Assembly (NCBI GenBank): GCA_025267735.1
Contig: CM046301.1
Location: 55,075,872-55,139,871 of the forward strand
Direction of reading: 5' to 3'
Origin: Mactra quadrangularis
Lineage: Eukaryota; Mollusca; Bivalvia; Venerida; Mactridae
Length of the DNA: 64,000 nucleotides
The notes under the pieces are model-generated. The model was not told the origin of the DNA, did no database searches, and saw only the letters and a program-made list of their open reading frames with translations. Each line of letters begins with the position of its first letter. The stretch's first letter is position 1. Shown piece after piece: positions 23,735-32,690 of this stretch. A program made the position numbers and the translations under genes.

Positions 23735-24500
23735 GTAAATTGTCGCATAGCCGCCTGTATATAGCAGTATATGAACAACCCAGGTTACAACAGTACAACA
23801 TAGTCAGTTAACAAGTTTTTTGTTTACTCTTAATAACAGTACACATGTATGTATATCAAATTGCCATGATTTGTAAGGTAGCCAAACATACGAGTACAAA
23901 CATCTATACATCTACAGTACCTAAGTATAAGCCTTATGTCCAGCGTTGACCTGAGGTTCTGACCAAAGACCTCAAAAGGCTCTTTGGCTCTACTGAGCAC
24001 TGATCACAGGAATCCAATACATTTTTACAGTTGAGTTGACAGCTCAACACATGTACATTAACTAGTCTTGTTTGTAGTCTAACACACATGTAAAAATGTA
24101 CCACCGGGAGCCCAAGGCTATGACAAGTAAACTTAATTACTCTATACCCGGACATCGAATAATTTTAAATCCTAGTAATCTCTCATGTAATATGTAATCG
24201 CATACATAATGTGCAATTTATTTGACTGATTACATAACAAAATACCACACTTGTCCACGTATCATGTCTCTGGTTCACAAACACCAACATTGATTCCAAT
24301 GATATAGTTTATAACAACATAAAGTCTGTATATGACGCTTGATAATGGTCCGTGATTAGTACAGTTTCATGCTTGCTATAATTATGTTCATAATCTAATA
24401 TTGCATTACAGTACAGTTGAAACGTATACCACAACAACTTATGTTCGCTTTTCATGAACGTTAATATTGTTCTCTGTCCAAGCAGTTATGTTTTTATCAT
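23735..24500 (+). repeat. Dispersed ~750 bp repeat (R2), copy 1
   Basis: Starts gcatagccgcctgtatatag. Contains gtaaggtagccaaacatacg, aagccttatgtccagcg, ggttctgaccaaagacctc and ctggttcacaa.accaacat, and reaches tggtccgtgat near 24350. The order is shared with copies near 25120, 33600-34180, 34290, 38175 and (inverted) 55270-55640. At about 24080-24150 it carries a string also found in the LTR (gggagcccaaggctat). No coding capacity; possibly LTR or MITE sequence of an unrecognised element. Confidence 0.6.
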
Positions 24501-25109
24501 TTTTACATCGGGTTTATATAGGAAAGTTTCGACCAGACAAATGAAGCAATATAACTAGTCATTTTGACATAAACATGTTCACAATTAATTGGTTATATCT
24601 TCAAAATATACATTAGCAACAAATTGAATCATGAACATACATTTCTTTGACCAATAGATATGTCAACCAAACCTTATAAAAGATCTATCTATCTATCTTA
24701 TAATTGCGTGCACACATGTACACTTTTGACCAAGCTGACAGTAAGTGTACATAACTATGCGACACGCCTTCCTTATTTTAAGAAGAAAAAAACTTCAATT
24801 TGTGGAGTTTATTTTGTAAATGATATTCAACCTATATTCCTAACATTATGGACACAAGCCTTGTTATATGAAATATATGACAATTATAAAACAATTGTAA
24901 TAGAATAATATATAAAATAAATCCCTGAAACCAAAATAAAATTTTTAATAACACATAATTTTACACACCACACTCAATTATAAGGACGTCAGAATAACGG
25001 GAAAGAAGTCACAGTTTGTCTAAGAATGTTACTCATGTATCACAATTATGTTAACGAAAAGTTATTTTTTTATTTTCCAATCATCTGTTTCCTAAAGCTT
25101 TAAGTTCAA
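24501..25109. other. No gene seen
   Basis: The plus frame at 24660-24908 has no recognisable domain. AT-rich. Confidence 0.45.
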
Positions 25110-25960
25110 TATGTTGTCTATTGTCGCATAGCCGCTTACGTATAGCAATATATAAACAACCCGAAGTACTACAAAGTTACTTTACAAGTGTAATGTTCAT
25201 TCTAACATCACATGTAAATGCATATCAAATGTCATGATTGTAAGGTAGCCATACATACAAGTATTAACATCCATAGTCTACAGTATCTAAATATAAGCCT
25301 TATGTCCAGCATGGACCTAAGGATCTGACCTAAGACCCCCCACAAGGCCATTGGCTCGACTGAGCCATGATCAAAGGAATGCAATACCTTTTTATACAAC
25401 TGAGTTGACAGCTCAACACGTGTCTAGACGTCAACCATAATTATGTTAGCGGACGTTCACATAAATAAGATGTAATCTGTCTAGTAGTTGCATACATAAT
25501 ATGCACTTAACTTGACCGATTACATCACATCTTATTCTAAAATCAAGCAAGTGTGGCGTAGCGGATGCTACAGATTGTTATGTAGCCACATTGTTGTGTG
25601 ACTCATGTCTCTGGTACACAATACCAACATAAATACTTAGGATACAGTTTATAACAACACCAGTTTGTATATATATAATGGTCTGTGATCGTTACTGTTT
25701 ACAAACAAACTTAATAAAGTTCTAAATCTAATATCATAACTTATATGTCCAGATTCAAAGCAATGTTCCTAACTTATAAGTTCGAGACCCTAACAGCGCC
25801 CAAACATCTTAATAATTATTTATCCTAACGTATATGTTTCTAGTCTGCGTTTCAAAAGCTAACTGACTTCATAGTGTAAATACTCATTTAGTAAATTGAT
25901 CATAATTATGACGGAAGTGCACTCGGTCAACCTGTCGTGTGTGATCTATCATTTTGACAC
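25110..25960 (+). repeat. Dispersed repeat R2, copy 2 (longest)
   Basis: Starts gtcgcatagccgcttacgta. Continues through ggtagccatacatacaag, ccttatgtccagcatgg, ttgacagctcaacacgtg, tgtctctggtacacaatacc and gtctgtgatcgttactg, to caaaagctaactgac near 25860. Matches the inverted copy at 55270-55640 over its 3' half. Confidence 0.65.
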
Positions 25961-26164
25961 CGTAACGCCAGTTGCGGTATACAGTTTCTCGTTTTGATAG
26001 TCACATGTAGCCGACCTCGGTTATTTACCTCTCTGTCTTTTGCACCTGTATATTTTAAATTTAAAACAAATAAATATAACTGTACTACAGCCCACAACAA
26101 CTACTAGTATTATTAAACATATTATTCATGTTTACAAAGAATTTGCCTCTATGTAAATGTACTT

Positions 26165-27165
26165 TTACGAACATTTCAATGGGACAGACAACCCAGACAA
26201 ACATTGTAAAAGCGCTTTACGCGTATCAGATGCGCTAACATTTTTTTTTTGCTCTGATTGCTTATTGGACAATGCAACAATCTGCTTGTCATGGCTAAAT
26301 GGACTGTCATTTAAACAGTCACCTGACAACCTTATCTGGTTAGCTTGATTATCAGTATGCAAATCCGTCAATATTATGATCACTTTCAAGTGTCATATTA
26401 TGATCGCTTAAAGTGTCATGACTATTTGCGTCATGTGTATGATAACGTTTTTGTCTGAACTATTGTTGTACTTCGGCAAGCGGAATGTCACTCTCTGACT
26501 CAGAAATTTGTCTGCGCTGTTTATTGTGCTTAGTTATGGGTGGCAGATGCCTTTAGATGCCGTTGCCTTGGTATTGACCTAACAGATGAATCACTGTCTG
26601 TATTAACAGAACTACTGATATCACAAGCAAGTTGAGCTCTTCCAAACAGTCTAGTGTTAAAAGTAGTTGGGGTTGGCAACTCGTCTAATTTTGCTAGTCT
26701 GATTTGCTCTGCATGAACTTTTATCGTAGTGTTATCTAATTGATTCTTTGTAATATACGTTAATAAAGATTTCTGTTCTATTATTCTATTATATGGTTTC
26801 CTCTTGATAACTAATTTATGAAAATTCTTATAATACTCCGGATCATTATTTAGAATTTAACATCCATCCTTGGCATTTTATTAGCCTTTTCTGCGCGTTT
26901 CCGCCTTGAACGCTTTAGTTGTTTGCGAATAGAAAGAAATGATTTGTGATAATCTTGGAGAATAATTATATGATAATCTTCACCTTGGTATTTACGTCTT
27001 GGTTTTAATAAATTATCAAATGTCAATACAGGGCCCCTATTGTATAACAGAAAGAACGGTGTATGTTTAGAGCTCTCTGATGTACTGAAATGCATAGCTG
27101 CAAGGGCAAGGTTTAGCTGTAAATTCCACTGGTGTACATTTTCCTAAACCATTTAAGAAAGCATG
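26165..27165 (-). pseudogene. Ty3/gypsy pol C terminus, divergent copy
   Basis: Minus strand. The segment at 26850-27095 reads the end of a gypsy integrase core (HTPFFLLYNRGP) and a basic helix. Separated by frame changes, 26580-26830 reads the post-core module with NQLDNTTIKVHAEQIRLA, a pattern typical of gypsy integrase C termini. 26165-26389 reads a tail ending in KALLQCLSGLSVPL. The same three-part order recurs at 29011-29735. Protease, reverse transcriptase and RNase H are absent, so this is 5'-truncated and frame-broken. It touches a DNA polymerase fragment at about 27170. Confidence 0.75.
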
Positions 27166-27171
27166 TTGTTT

Positions 27172-27339
27172 ATTGTAGCATGAAATCCGTCTACGAGGAA
27201 CTTGTCTATTCTTACTTCGTGACCATTGTTCCTCTTATGTAGGATTTGTCTTCCTTCGCACTTATTAGGTGAGACGGCAAACTGAACGCTTGCATGTAGT
27301 TATCTCTATGCTCGGGCTTGAACTGATTCTTGGCCCTAC
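27172..27339 (-). pseudogene. Polinton-type DNA polymerase B fragment (VDGF region)
   Basis: The minus strand reads, with frame changes, NQFKPEHRDNYMQAF and then NNGHEVRIDKFLVDGF. These strings belong just after motif A in protein-primed polymerases of Polinton/Maverick elements. The fragment is separated from its motif A part (27672 onward) by an LTR that inserted into it. Confidence 0.65.
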
Positions 27340-27671
27340 TGTCGTATAGCTGGGAGTAAAGATAACACAAACTACGTTTTACGTTGTGAAAACAAGACTG
27401 AATACTGCATGTTTATTCTTGATATGTATAGTGAATTCTCAATTACATAAGATATACTAATTAGTCAGTACATGTACATAAAATTGTACTTCCTAGAGCC
27501 CAAGGCTACCACGAGTAGACTTGACCAGTCTATACCCTGACAAAGTCATTAATAACAAATTGCACATGACATATATATCTGTAAGATACGCCAGATAAAG
27601 GCCGAATAATTTTATAAATGAATTAACATAATATATATATATTTGTACATGTATATATATGTTATTTAATA
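27340..27671. mobile_element. Solo LTR in polymerase relic, target duplication CTAC
   Basis: Begins tgtcgtatagctggg and ends near gttatttaata. CTAC occurs directly outside both ends (27336-27339, 27672-27675). Related to the better-preserved LTR at 31689-32071, but its outer few bases have mutated at the right end. The minus-strand polymerase frame resumes on both sides, so the LTR landed inside an existing polymerase copy. Confidence 0.7.
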
Positions 27672-28125
27672 CTACGCCGAACGATCTTTCCTTCTGGTAA
27701 ATCCCGACCTAAAGTCCATAAGTACAAAGCGTTTGTGTCGTTACCGACGATTTATTGACGTAGTTTTCCTCCTCTAATTTTCGTCTTTCCAGATTAAAAG
27801 TGATGCACTAATATTATGGACAGACCTTGTTGAATGATGAAGTGGTATAATGTCCCTGTGTAAATAATTATTCGTTCTTTTAAGTACACGCGTATTAGAA
27901 ACGATTAAAACTTTAAAAATGTTAATTAAACGATTTTTTCTTATAAACGTTTGTGTTCGATGTCTGTTGCGGCTCTTCTTTGATTAATTACATATTTATA
28001 CATGCGCGTATGTGTGTGTGCCGTTTGATATAAAGCAAACAAAACAAAGACAAAACAATTAACAAACATTAAACGAATGTATGTTAGATAAGGACGTACC
28101 ACCAACAATAATATCTTTAATAGTT
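27672..28125 (-). pseudogene. Polinton-type DNA polymerase B unit 4a, intron-bearing
   Basis: Minus strand. An exon end reads IKDIIVGG, then a GT donor (gtacgtcc, complement of 28092-28099), a ~274 bp intron-like stretch, and a second exon starting at about 27825 with sequence like GLSIIL. After a stop and frame change, NALYLWTLGRDLPEGK (27755-27685) follows, the motif A neighbourhood of Polinton polymerases. The acceptor here reads aacaag, while the duplicate has tacag. Broken by stops; not functional. Confidence 0.75.
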
Positions 28126-28270
28126 CATATACGCTATAGTCTTGTAAGGCTGCTATAGCATCATCTCTCTTAAAATTGTTTGACATATTTCCTAGAACAT
28201 GTTTAGTTTCAATTAGTTTGTTGTCGATGTTATTTAAACAATGATTGAATACCGAAGTATCTAGAAACAA
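27941..28270 (-). pseudogene. Chimeric ORF: unknown segment fused to polymerase relic
   Basis: 109 codons with no ATG (the first codon shown is TTG). The upstream half (28126-28270) reads FNHCLNNIDNKLIETK and is not recognised. It is preceded by an AG acceptor-like site (ctgtcaccag), so it may be an exon. At about 28125 the frame crosses into the polymerase B unit in the wrong frame, giving a hydrophobic but meaningless stretch. An almost identical frame lies at 35221-35550. Confidence 0.4.
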
Positions 28271-28475
28271 TGCTAATTTCCAATGAGCTCTGGTGACAGA
28301 TACTGAGTTAATTTTTTTTAAATTACATTTTCGAAATTGTTGAAGCTATTCGTGACAGTAAATATTGACTGGAATACCAGCAAAGTTTGGATATCCATGA
28401 CTGAAAAATAAAAGAGAATTAGTAACCAAAAGGGCCTAAAAGATACTCTTTTGTAAAAAGATCTATCTTACAAGA
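28271..28475. other. Spacer between ORFs in the duplicated block
   Basis: The minus strand has a pyrimidine-rich acceptor-like site (ttttatttttcag) near 28400 followed by a 27-codon frame starting MDIQTLL. No recognised product. Confidence 0.3.
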
Positions 28476-28676
28476 TTATCTCCATCTACAGTATTGAAAC
28501 TGCATATGATGAACGTAATCTATGTAAAGCTTTAGATCCCCCCTCATATATTCGGGAAGTATCTGTTCCGTAATTTCTATTTCCGAATTGACCAACTGTC
28601 TAAGTGTCAGTTCGTCGTCACTACCTAATCTAAATTTCTGTTCCAAAAAATTGCTTTCATATAGTGCGCAAGACAT
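28476..28676 (-). CDS. Unrecognised 66-residue ORF (downstream of a pair)
   Basis: Not recognised. ATG at 28676-28674, stop at 28476-28478. Predicted acidic and helical (GSDDELTLRQLVNSEIEIT), with a C-terminal YIDYVHHMQFQYCRW. It starts 4 bases after the stop of the upstream ORF (28683-28877) in another frame, like a bicistronic pair or a frameshifted single protein. The identical peptide is encoded at 35758-35958. A GT donor-like ctt/gtaaga follows the stop. It lies in Polinton/gypsy relic DNA, so an element-encoded accessory protein is a reasonable but unproven guess. Confidence 0.4.
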   Translation of the reverse strand: MSCALYESNFLEQKFRLGSDDELTLRQLVNSEIEITEQILPEYMRGDLKLYIDYVHHMQFQYCRWR

Positions 28677-28682
28677 GTCTTC

Positions 28683-28877
28683 TTAAAAGTCTTCTAACAC
28701 AAGATATGCAGCATATGTATTTTCTTGCCTATTTTTACTGAGAATACCCGTCACGAATATTTCTTTTAATGCATTGTACATTTCCTGATGACTCATGTGT
28801 ACTTCTTGGAATTTTTTACCAGTTGCAACTACAGTCGTCAGGAAATTCATGACCAATTGGTAGAAAGTACAAGCCAT
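28683..28877 (-). CDS. Unrecognised 64-residue ORF (upstream of a pair)
   Basis: Not recognised. ATG at 28877-28875 in an A-rich context (aaataaataatgg), stop TAA at 28683-28685. It starts MACTFYQLVMNFL and ends AAYLVLEDF, looks helical and has no transmembrane segment. The duplicate at 35965-36159 is also open and differs by three residues (F/I, G/D and N/I), so no copy has gained a stop. Directly followed by the 66-residue ORF. No database relative recalled. Confidence 0.4.
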   Translation of the reverse strand: MACTFYQLVMNFLTTVVATGKKFQEVHMSHQEMYNALKEIFVTGILSKNRQENTYAAYLVLEDF

Positions 28878-29010
28878 TATTTATTTTTATTTTAAGTGTA
28901 ATGAAAATGAAAAAAAAATACCGAATAAGCAGCAGGCTAATTCTTTATATTTACCTTCCTACCTACAATTTAAGAAAAGAACTAATTAGTACACAGTTGT
29001 TATTAATGTA
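28878..29010. other. AT-rich leader-like spacer
   Basis: Between the gypsy tail and the ORF pair. An A/T-rich run precedes the ORF start. No promoter motif can be claimed. Confidence 0.3.
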
Positions 29011-29707
29011 TCATTTACTTTTCTCTAATAAAATGGACAAGCCTGATAGACATTTTGCCAACGCCTTCCTTGTACTTTGCTTATTGGATTTTTGCCTGTG
29101 GCGTTTAGCTGTCACTGTATTTATGTGCATGTTGTGATCAGATGATATATCTGATGTATTTCCTAACAATTGTTCGCTTGAATGTAAACTGTCCATGCTA
29201 GCTAGACCGTCGCTGTTGACGTTATGACTAATAGCTGTACTAAAACTGTCATCGCTACATATGTCCTCAATATTTTGATCTACTGATTTTGTCATGCCTT
29301 CTGCATTATTTTTTGTAAGAGCAATATCTCGTTCTTTTTGCCTTAAATGCTGTTGTAATTCTGCAAGCGGAATTTCGTCTTCTGATTCTGAATTTATCCT
29401 ACGTTGACAAATTTGCCTAGTAATGGGAGGTAAAACAACTTCGTTATATGATTTGCATTATCTGACTCACTTGAATGACTCAAGTTGGTCTCGCTTGACT
29501 GACTTGAATTGTCTAATTTGCATGCCAATTGTGCCTTTCTAAACGGTCTGGTGTTAGGGATTATTGGCATAGGCCATTCATCAATATTTGCCAGTCTTAT
29601 CTGATCGGCATGTACTTGAACTGTAGAGTTATCCAACTGATTTTTAATGACATAATGTAATGGCGTGGTTTGTTCTAATATTCTAAAATATGGTTTCCAT
29701 TCAAGCC
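29011..29707 (-). pseudogene. Ty3/gypsy pol C terminus, second copy
   Basis: Minus strand. 29394-29707 reads EWKPYFRILEQTTPLHYVI and VHADQIRLANIDEW, the C-terminal module of gypsy integrases. A frame change near 29440 links to a serine/acid-rich tail with EDEIPLAELQQH and then the 29011-29295 frame ending in KALAKCLSGLSILL, as in the divergent copy at 26165. The integrase core is missing because an LTR fragment (29708-29860) now sits there. The tail is acidic and low-complexity. Confidence 0.75.
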
Positions 29708-29860
29708 GTGTCGTAAAGCCGGGGTAAAGAAACACAAACTACGTGTTACGTTTTCCAAATCAGAACTGAATATGCATGTTTTATTCTTGATATATATAGT
29801 CAATTCTCAATTACATAAAATATACTAATTAGTTTGTACATAATTGTAAATTATGTAACA
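29708..29860. mobile_element. Internally deleted LTR copy
   Basis: Begins tgtcgtaaagccggggtaaa, continues cacaaactacgtgttacg and ends ttatgtaaca, like the LTR at 31689-32071 but lacking ~230 bp in the middle (the join lies at a tgtacataa repeat). No matching flanking duplication was found, so it may be a recombination product. Confidence 0.65.
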
Positions 29861-30048
29861 CTATTTCTCGATCAATGAATATCATCAAATCATTTCCGCC
29901 TTTTGGTGTGAACCAATTGTAACACTAACAATCTAGCGCCGTATCATTCGTCAGCTGGACAAGGAAATTAGTTTCAACCAATCCATGAAGGAGCTGGTAA
30001 ACGTCTTTTAAAAGTCCTAGTTATCAATCAATGTCGAAGTTTTTTAAC
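29861..30048. other. No gene seen
   Basis: Short unassigned stretch between the LTR copy and the cysteine-rich ORF; no motif. Confidence 0.4.
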
Positions 30049-30348
30049 CTAAAGGTGGCACTTCTCCCCACACTCATCACAATATTGGAGATCTAGTTCA
30101 TGAAAACCCTCATCTTCTTCGACCGGACAGTTATGCTGTTTGTTCTGCGCACTTAATATTGCATAGCACTTGTAGCATTCTATGTAACAGGGGTTATCGC
30201 AGTTAAAACAGTTTCCTGTTTTTTGTACATCCATTGTGTTGGTTGATGAAAGGTAGAATGTCATTCTCTGTCTTCTGTGCGAGTTTAAATAGGAGTCTAG
30301 GTAATAACCGTGGGCCATCGTTGACTTTTCAATGCCATGATGATACAC
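30049..30348 (-). CDS. Cysteine-rich 99-residue ORF, possible zinc-ribbon protein
   Basis: Not recognised by name. Minus strand ATG at about 30348, stop at 30049. The N-terminal half is basic and tyrosine-rich (HGYYLDSYLNSHRRQR). The C-terminal half has CFNCDNPC, then CYKC, then CPVEE, and finally CDECGEKC, which looks like paired zinc-binding CxxC units. In the duplicate (37300-37650) a 13-base deletion near 37537 breaks the frame. It follows Polinton integrase and structural-like relics on the same strand, so a Polinton-encoded small protein is plausible (inference). Confidence 0.4.
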   Translation of the reverse strand: MYHHGIEKSTMAHGYYLDSYLNSHRRQRMTFYLSSTNTMDVQKTGNCFNCDNPCYIECYKCYAILSAQNKQHNCPVEEDEGFHELDLQYCDECGEKCHL

Positions 30349-30439
30349 GTTTTTCTGTCAGAAAAGATGACAAATGACTATAACGTTTCTTTCAAATTAT
30401 GGTAATGATAGGAAGCGTAATGTTCGCCGTCACCCCAAA

Positions 30440-30690
30440 ATACACGTCTTAGCATCTTAGCAAAGGTTCGAATTTTCCGTTAATAATCAATTCACCTTTA
30501 ATATCGCAATATACGTCAACTATTTTAGTTCCGGTTTGTCTTTCTTTCAAATTGATTTCCGTTAGACACATTTCCCAACTTCCGTTTAGGTATAAGGTTT
30601 TATCTTTTTTACATCTAAATTCTTGAGGATTATTGTTTGGAAAATATACTAAACTAGAGTTGCTGTTTTAAATCAGGTATACAGACATTG
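30440..30690 (-). pseudogene. Polinton/adintovirus structural-protein-like relic
   Basis: The minus strand from an ATG at about 30688 has an in-frame stop at codon 7. The same frame then reads YFPNNNPQEFRCK, LYLNGSWEMCLTEI, KIVDVYCDI and a stop near 30453. The SNSS...YFPNN...L.G.WE..L.EI pattern is one I associate with the N terminus of a conserved virion-type protein in Polinton-like elements; the exact protein is uncertain. Only the N-terminal ~75 residues remain. Duplicated at 37660-37920. Confidence 0.45.
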
Positions 30691-30701
30691 TCACTTTTTC
30701 T

Positions 30702-30815
30702 TCACCGTCTTACTTTCACCGGGGCAACATGCAAGTATTTAGAAAATACATCCACGCTGAACAACAAATATTTAACACCATCATTGAATTTTGATATGTT
30801 AAGCGTTGTACGCTT
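30702..30815 (-). pseudogene. Polinton-type integrase fragment
   Basis: The minus strand reads FNDGVKYLLFSVDVFSKYL, then VAPVK, the start of an rve-type integrase core of the form found in Maverick/Polinton integrases (first catalytic D followed by FSKY). It joins directly to polymerase B sequence at about 30815 with no spacer, so both genes are truncated and fused. The remaining catalytic residues are absent. The duplicate copy is at 37941-38055 with a 6-base insertion inside the motif. Confidence 0.65.
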
Positions 30816-31688
30816 GCATGTAGTTATCTCTATGCTTGGACAAATTGAACGCTTGCATGTAGCTATCTCTATGCTCGGACTTGAACTGATTCTCAGTCCT
30901 ACGCCGAACGAACATTCCTTCTGGTAAATCCTTTCATAAAGCCCACAAGTACAAAGTGTTTGCGTCGTTCCCAAGGATTTTTCGACATAGTTTTTCTCCT
31001 CTAATTATCGTTTTTCCCGATTAAAGGTTCCGCGGAAATATTATGGATGGACCTGTAACGAATGATGGAGTGGTTTAATTTCAAAGTGTAAATAAATATA
31101 CGTTTTTTAAGAACTCGCGTATTAGAAATAATATAAACATTAAAAATGTAAATTAAATGATATTTTCTTAATACTTCGATGTCTTTGTCGCAAATAAATT
31201 CTAAAAACATTCCACTGCCGTTACAAAGGGACCGACGTCCATGTTGTTGCACCAAATGAGAGTCTTTGAATGTCTTTTCATTTCAAGATCTTGCCATACG
31301 TTCTGGTAGTAGACTTAATTTTCTTTGCTGATATTTTTTCCCTTTCAATGCACTGTAAAATACCTAGTGGGGTGTGAGTTCAGTATAATCCAGTTTAGTC
31401 AAGTTGTCTAACCATTCGTAGGGAAAAAAACATTTCTTCTTTTTTTAATGGTTATAATGTAGAGTAGATGATAAAATGATTTACCTGGAATTCGTACACC
31501 GTATTCGAACTCGACTCAAATCCGTCTACGGGGAAATTGTCTATTCTAACTTCGTGACCATTGTTCCTCTGATGTAGCATTTGTCTTCCTTAGTACTTAT
31601 TAAGTAAGACAGCAAATTGAACGCTCCATGTAGTTATCTCCATGCTCGGGATTGAACTGATTCTCGGCCCTACGCCGAACGAACATTC
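30816..31688 (-). pseudogene. Polinton-type DNA polymerase B unit 3
   Basis: Minus strand, high to low: NPEHGDNYM and a VDGF/NTVYEFQ exon ending at 31485 before a gtaaat donor; then FFPYEWLDNLTKLDY (about 31430), FYSALKG, VYYQNVWQDLEMK and WCNNMDVGPFVTA to a stop; then a shortened intron joined to IEVLRK. An acceptor (gttacag) lies before 31052 and NANTLYLWAL near 30950, with a stop; VRRRTENQFK and EHRDSYM repeated twice (a 42 bp tandem duplication) follow. The polymerase parts are in natural order except the first exon, which belongs at the end of a unit. Several stops. Confidence 0.8.
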
Positions 31689-32071
31689 TGTCGTATAGTC
31701 GGGGTAAAGAAATACAAACTACGTGTTACGTTTTCCAAATCAGAACTGAATATGCATGTTTTATTCTTGATATATATAGTCAATTCTCAATTACATAAGA
31801 TATATTAATTAGTTCATACGTGTACATAAAATTGTACTCCCAAGCTACAATGCGTAGACTTGGAACGCTCATACCAGGACAAGGTAATGAATAACAAGTC
31901 AAATATGACAGCTTGACCAGCTCCTCCCTGGACAAAGTCATTACTAACAAAACATACATGACATATAATTGTAGGACACGACATATATGATCAACTTGTG
32001 ACCTCTCAACCTAATAATTTATAAATGAATCAACATAATATACATATCATATATGTAAAAATTATGTAACA
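31689..32071. mobile_element. Solo LTR (383 bp), target duplication ATTC
   Basis: Begins TGTCGTATAGTC and ends TTATGTAACA, so it has TG...CA termini. ATTC flanks both sides (31685-31688 and 32072-32075). It interrupts the polymerase unit between LPGG- and the FVRRRAEN-like sequence: the polymerase frame resumes at the exact border. It is the best-preserved member of the LTR family also seen at 27340-27671, 29708-29860, 34643-34951 and 36959-37110. No internal retroelement sequence remains with it. Confidence 0.82.
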
Positions 32072-32690
32072 ATTCCTCCTGGTAAATCCTGACCTAAAGC
32101 CCACAAGTACAAAGCGTTTGCTTCGTTACCGACGATTTTTGACATAGTTTTCCTCCTCTAATTTTCGTTTTCCCGATTGACGGTGCCGCGTAAATATTAT
32201 GGATGGACCTGTAACAAATTATGGAGTGGTTTAATTTCAAAGTGTAAATAAGTATACGTTTTTATTTTTAAAAAGTCGCGTATTAGAAATAATATAAACA
32301 TTACAAATGTAAATTAAACGATATTTTCTTAATAATTCGATGTCTTTGTCGAAAAAAAATTTGTAAACTTTTCAATGCCGTTACAAAGGGACCGACGTCC
32401 ATGTTGTTGCACCAAATGAGAAGTCTTAAAATGTCTTTTCATTTTAAGATCTTGCCATACGTTCTGGTAGTAGACGTAATCTTCTTGGCTGATATTTTCC
32501 CTTTCATTGCACTGTAAAATACCTAATGGGGTGTGAGTTCAGTATGATCCAGTTTAGTCGAGTCGCCTAACCATTCGCAGGGGTAAACCCATTTTTGGTT
32601 TTTATAATGATTATAATTTAAGAGTAGATGATAAAATGTTTTACCTGAAATTCATGCACTGTCTTCGAACTCGACTAAAATCCGTCAGCT
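32072..32690 (-). pseudogene. Polinton-type DNA polymerase B unit 2
   Basis: Minus strand: DGF...TVHEFQ exon end with a gtaaaa donor near 32645; CEWLGDSTKLDHTEL; YYQNVWQDLKMK with a frame break; WCNNMDVGPFVTAL near 32400; an internal deletion removing the next exon and the 5' half of the intron; an acceptor (gttacag) before 32208; then GPSIIFTRHRQSGKT, a very good match to the conserved GPSIIF block; and NEANALYLWALGQDLPGG (motif A region) near 32130-32075. Broken by stops and shifts. Confidence 0.82.

Larger units (their letters stand above)
27376..30931. repeat. Segmental duplication, copy 1 (~3.55 kb)
   Basis: Near-identical and in the same orientation as 34655-38174, with an offset of about 7280 bp. 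The left breakpoint lies inside the LTR; the right one falls within the motif A region of a polymerase unit (after ccttctggtaaatc). Small indels distinguish the copies. Confidence 0.92.

Noticed and set aside
26040..26165. Hydrophobic minus-strand stretch (LIILVVVVGCSTVIFICF) after the gypsy tail, like a membrane anchor
   Set aside because: A stop directly precedes it and there is no start codon or surrounding envelope-like sequence.
27941..28270. Membrane protein suggested by LLKILLLVVRP...FVFVLFALY
   Set aside because: The hydrophobic part is the polymerase relic and intron read in the wrong frame; no ATG start.
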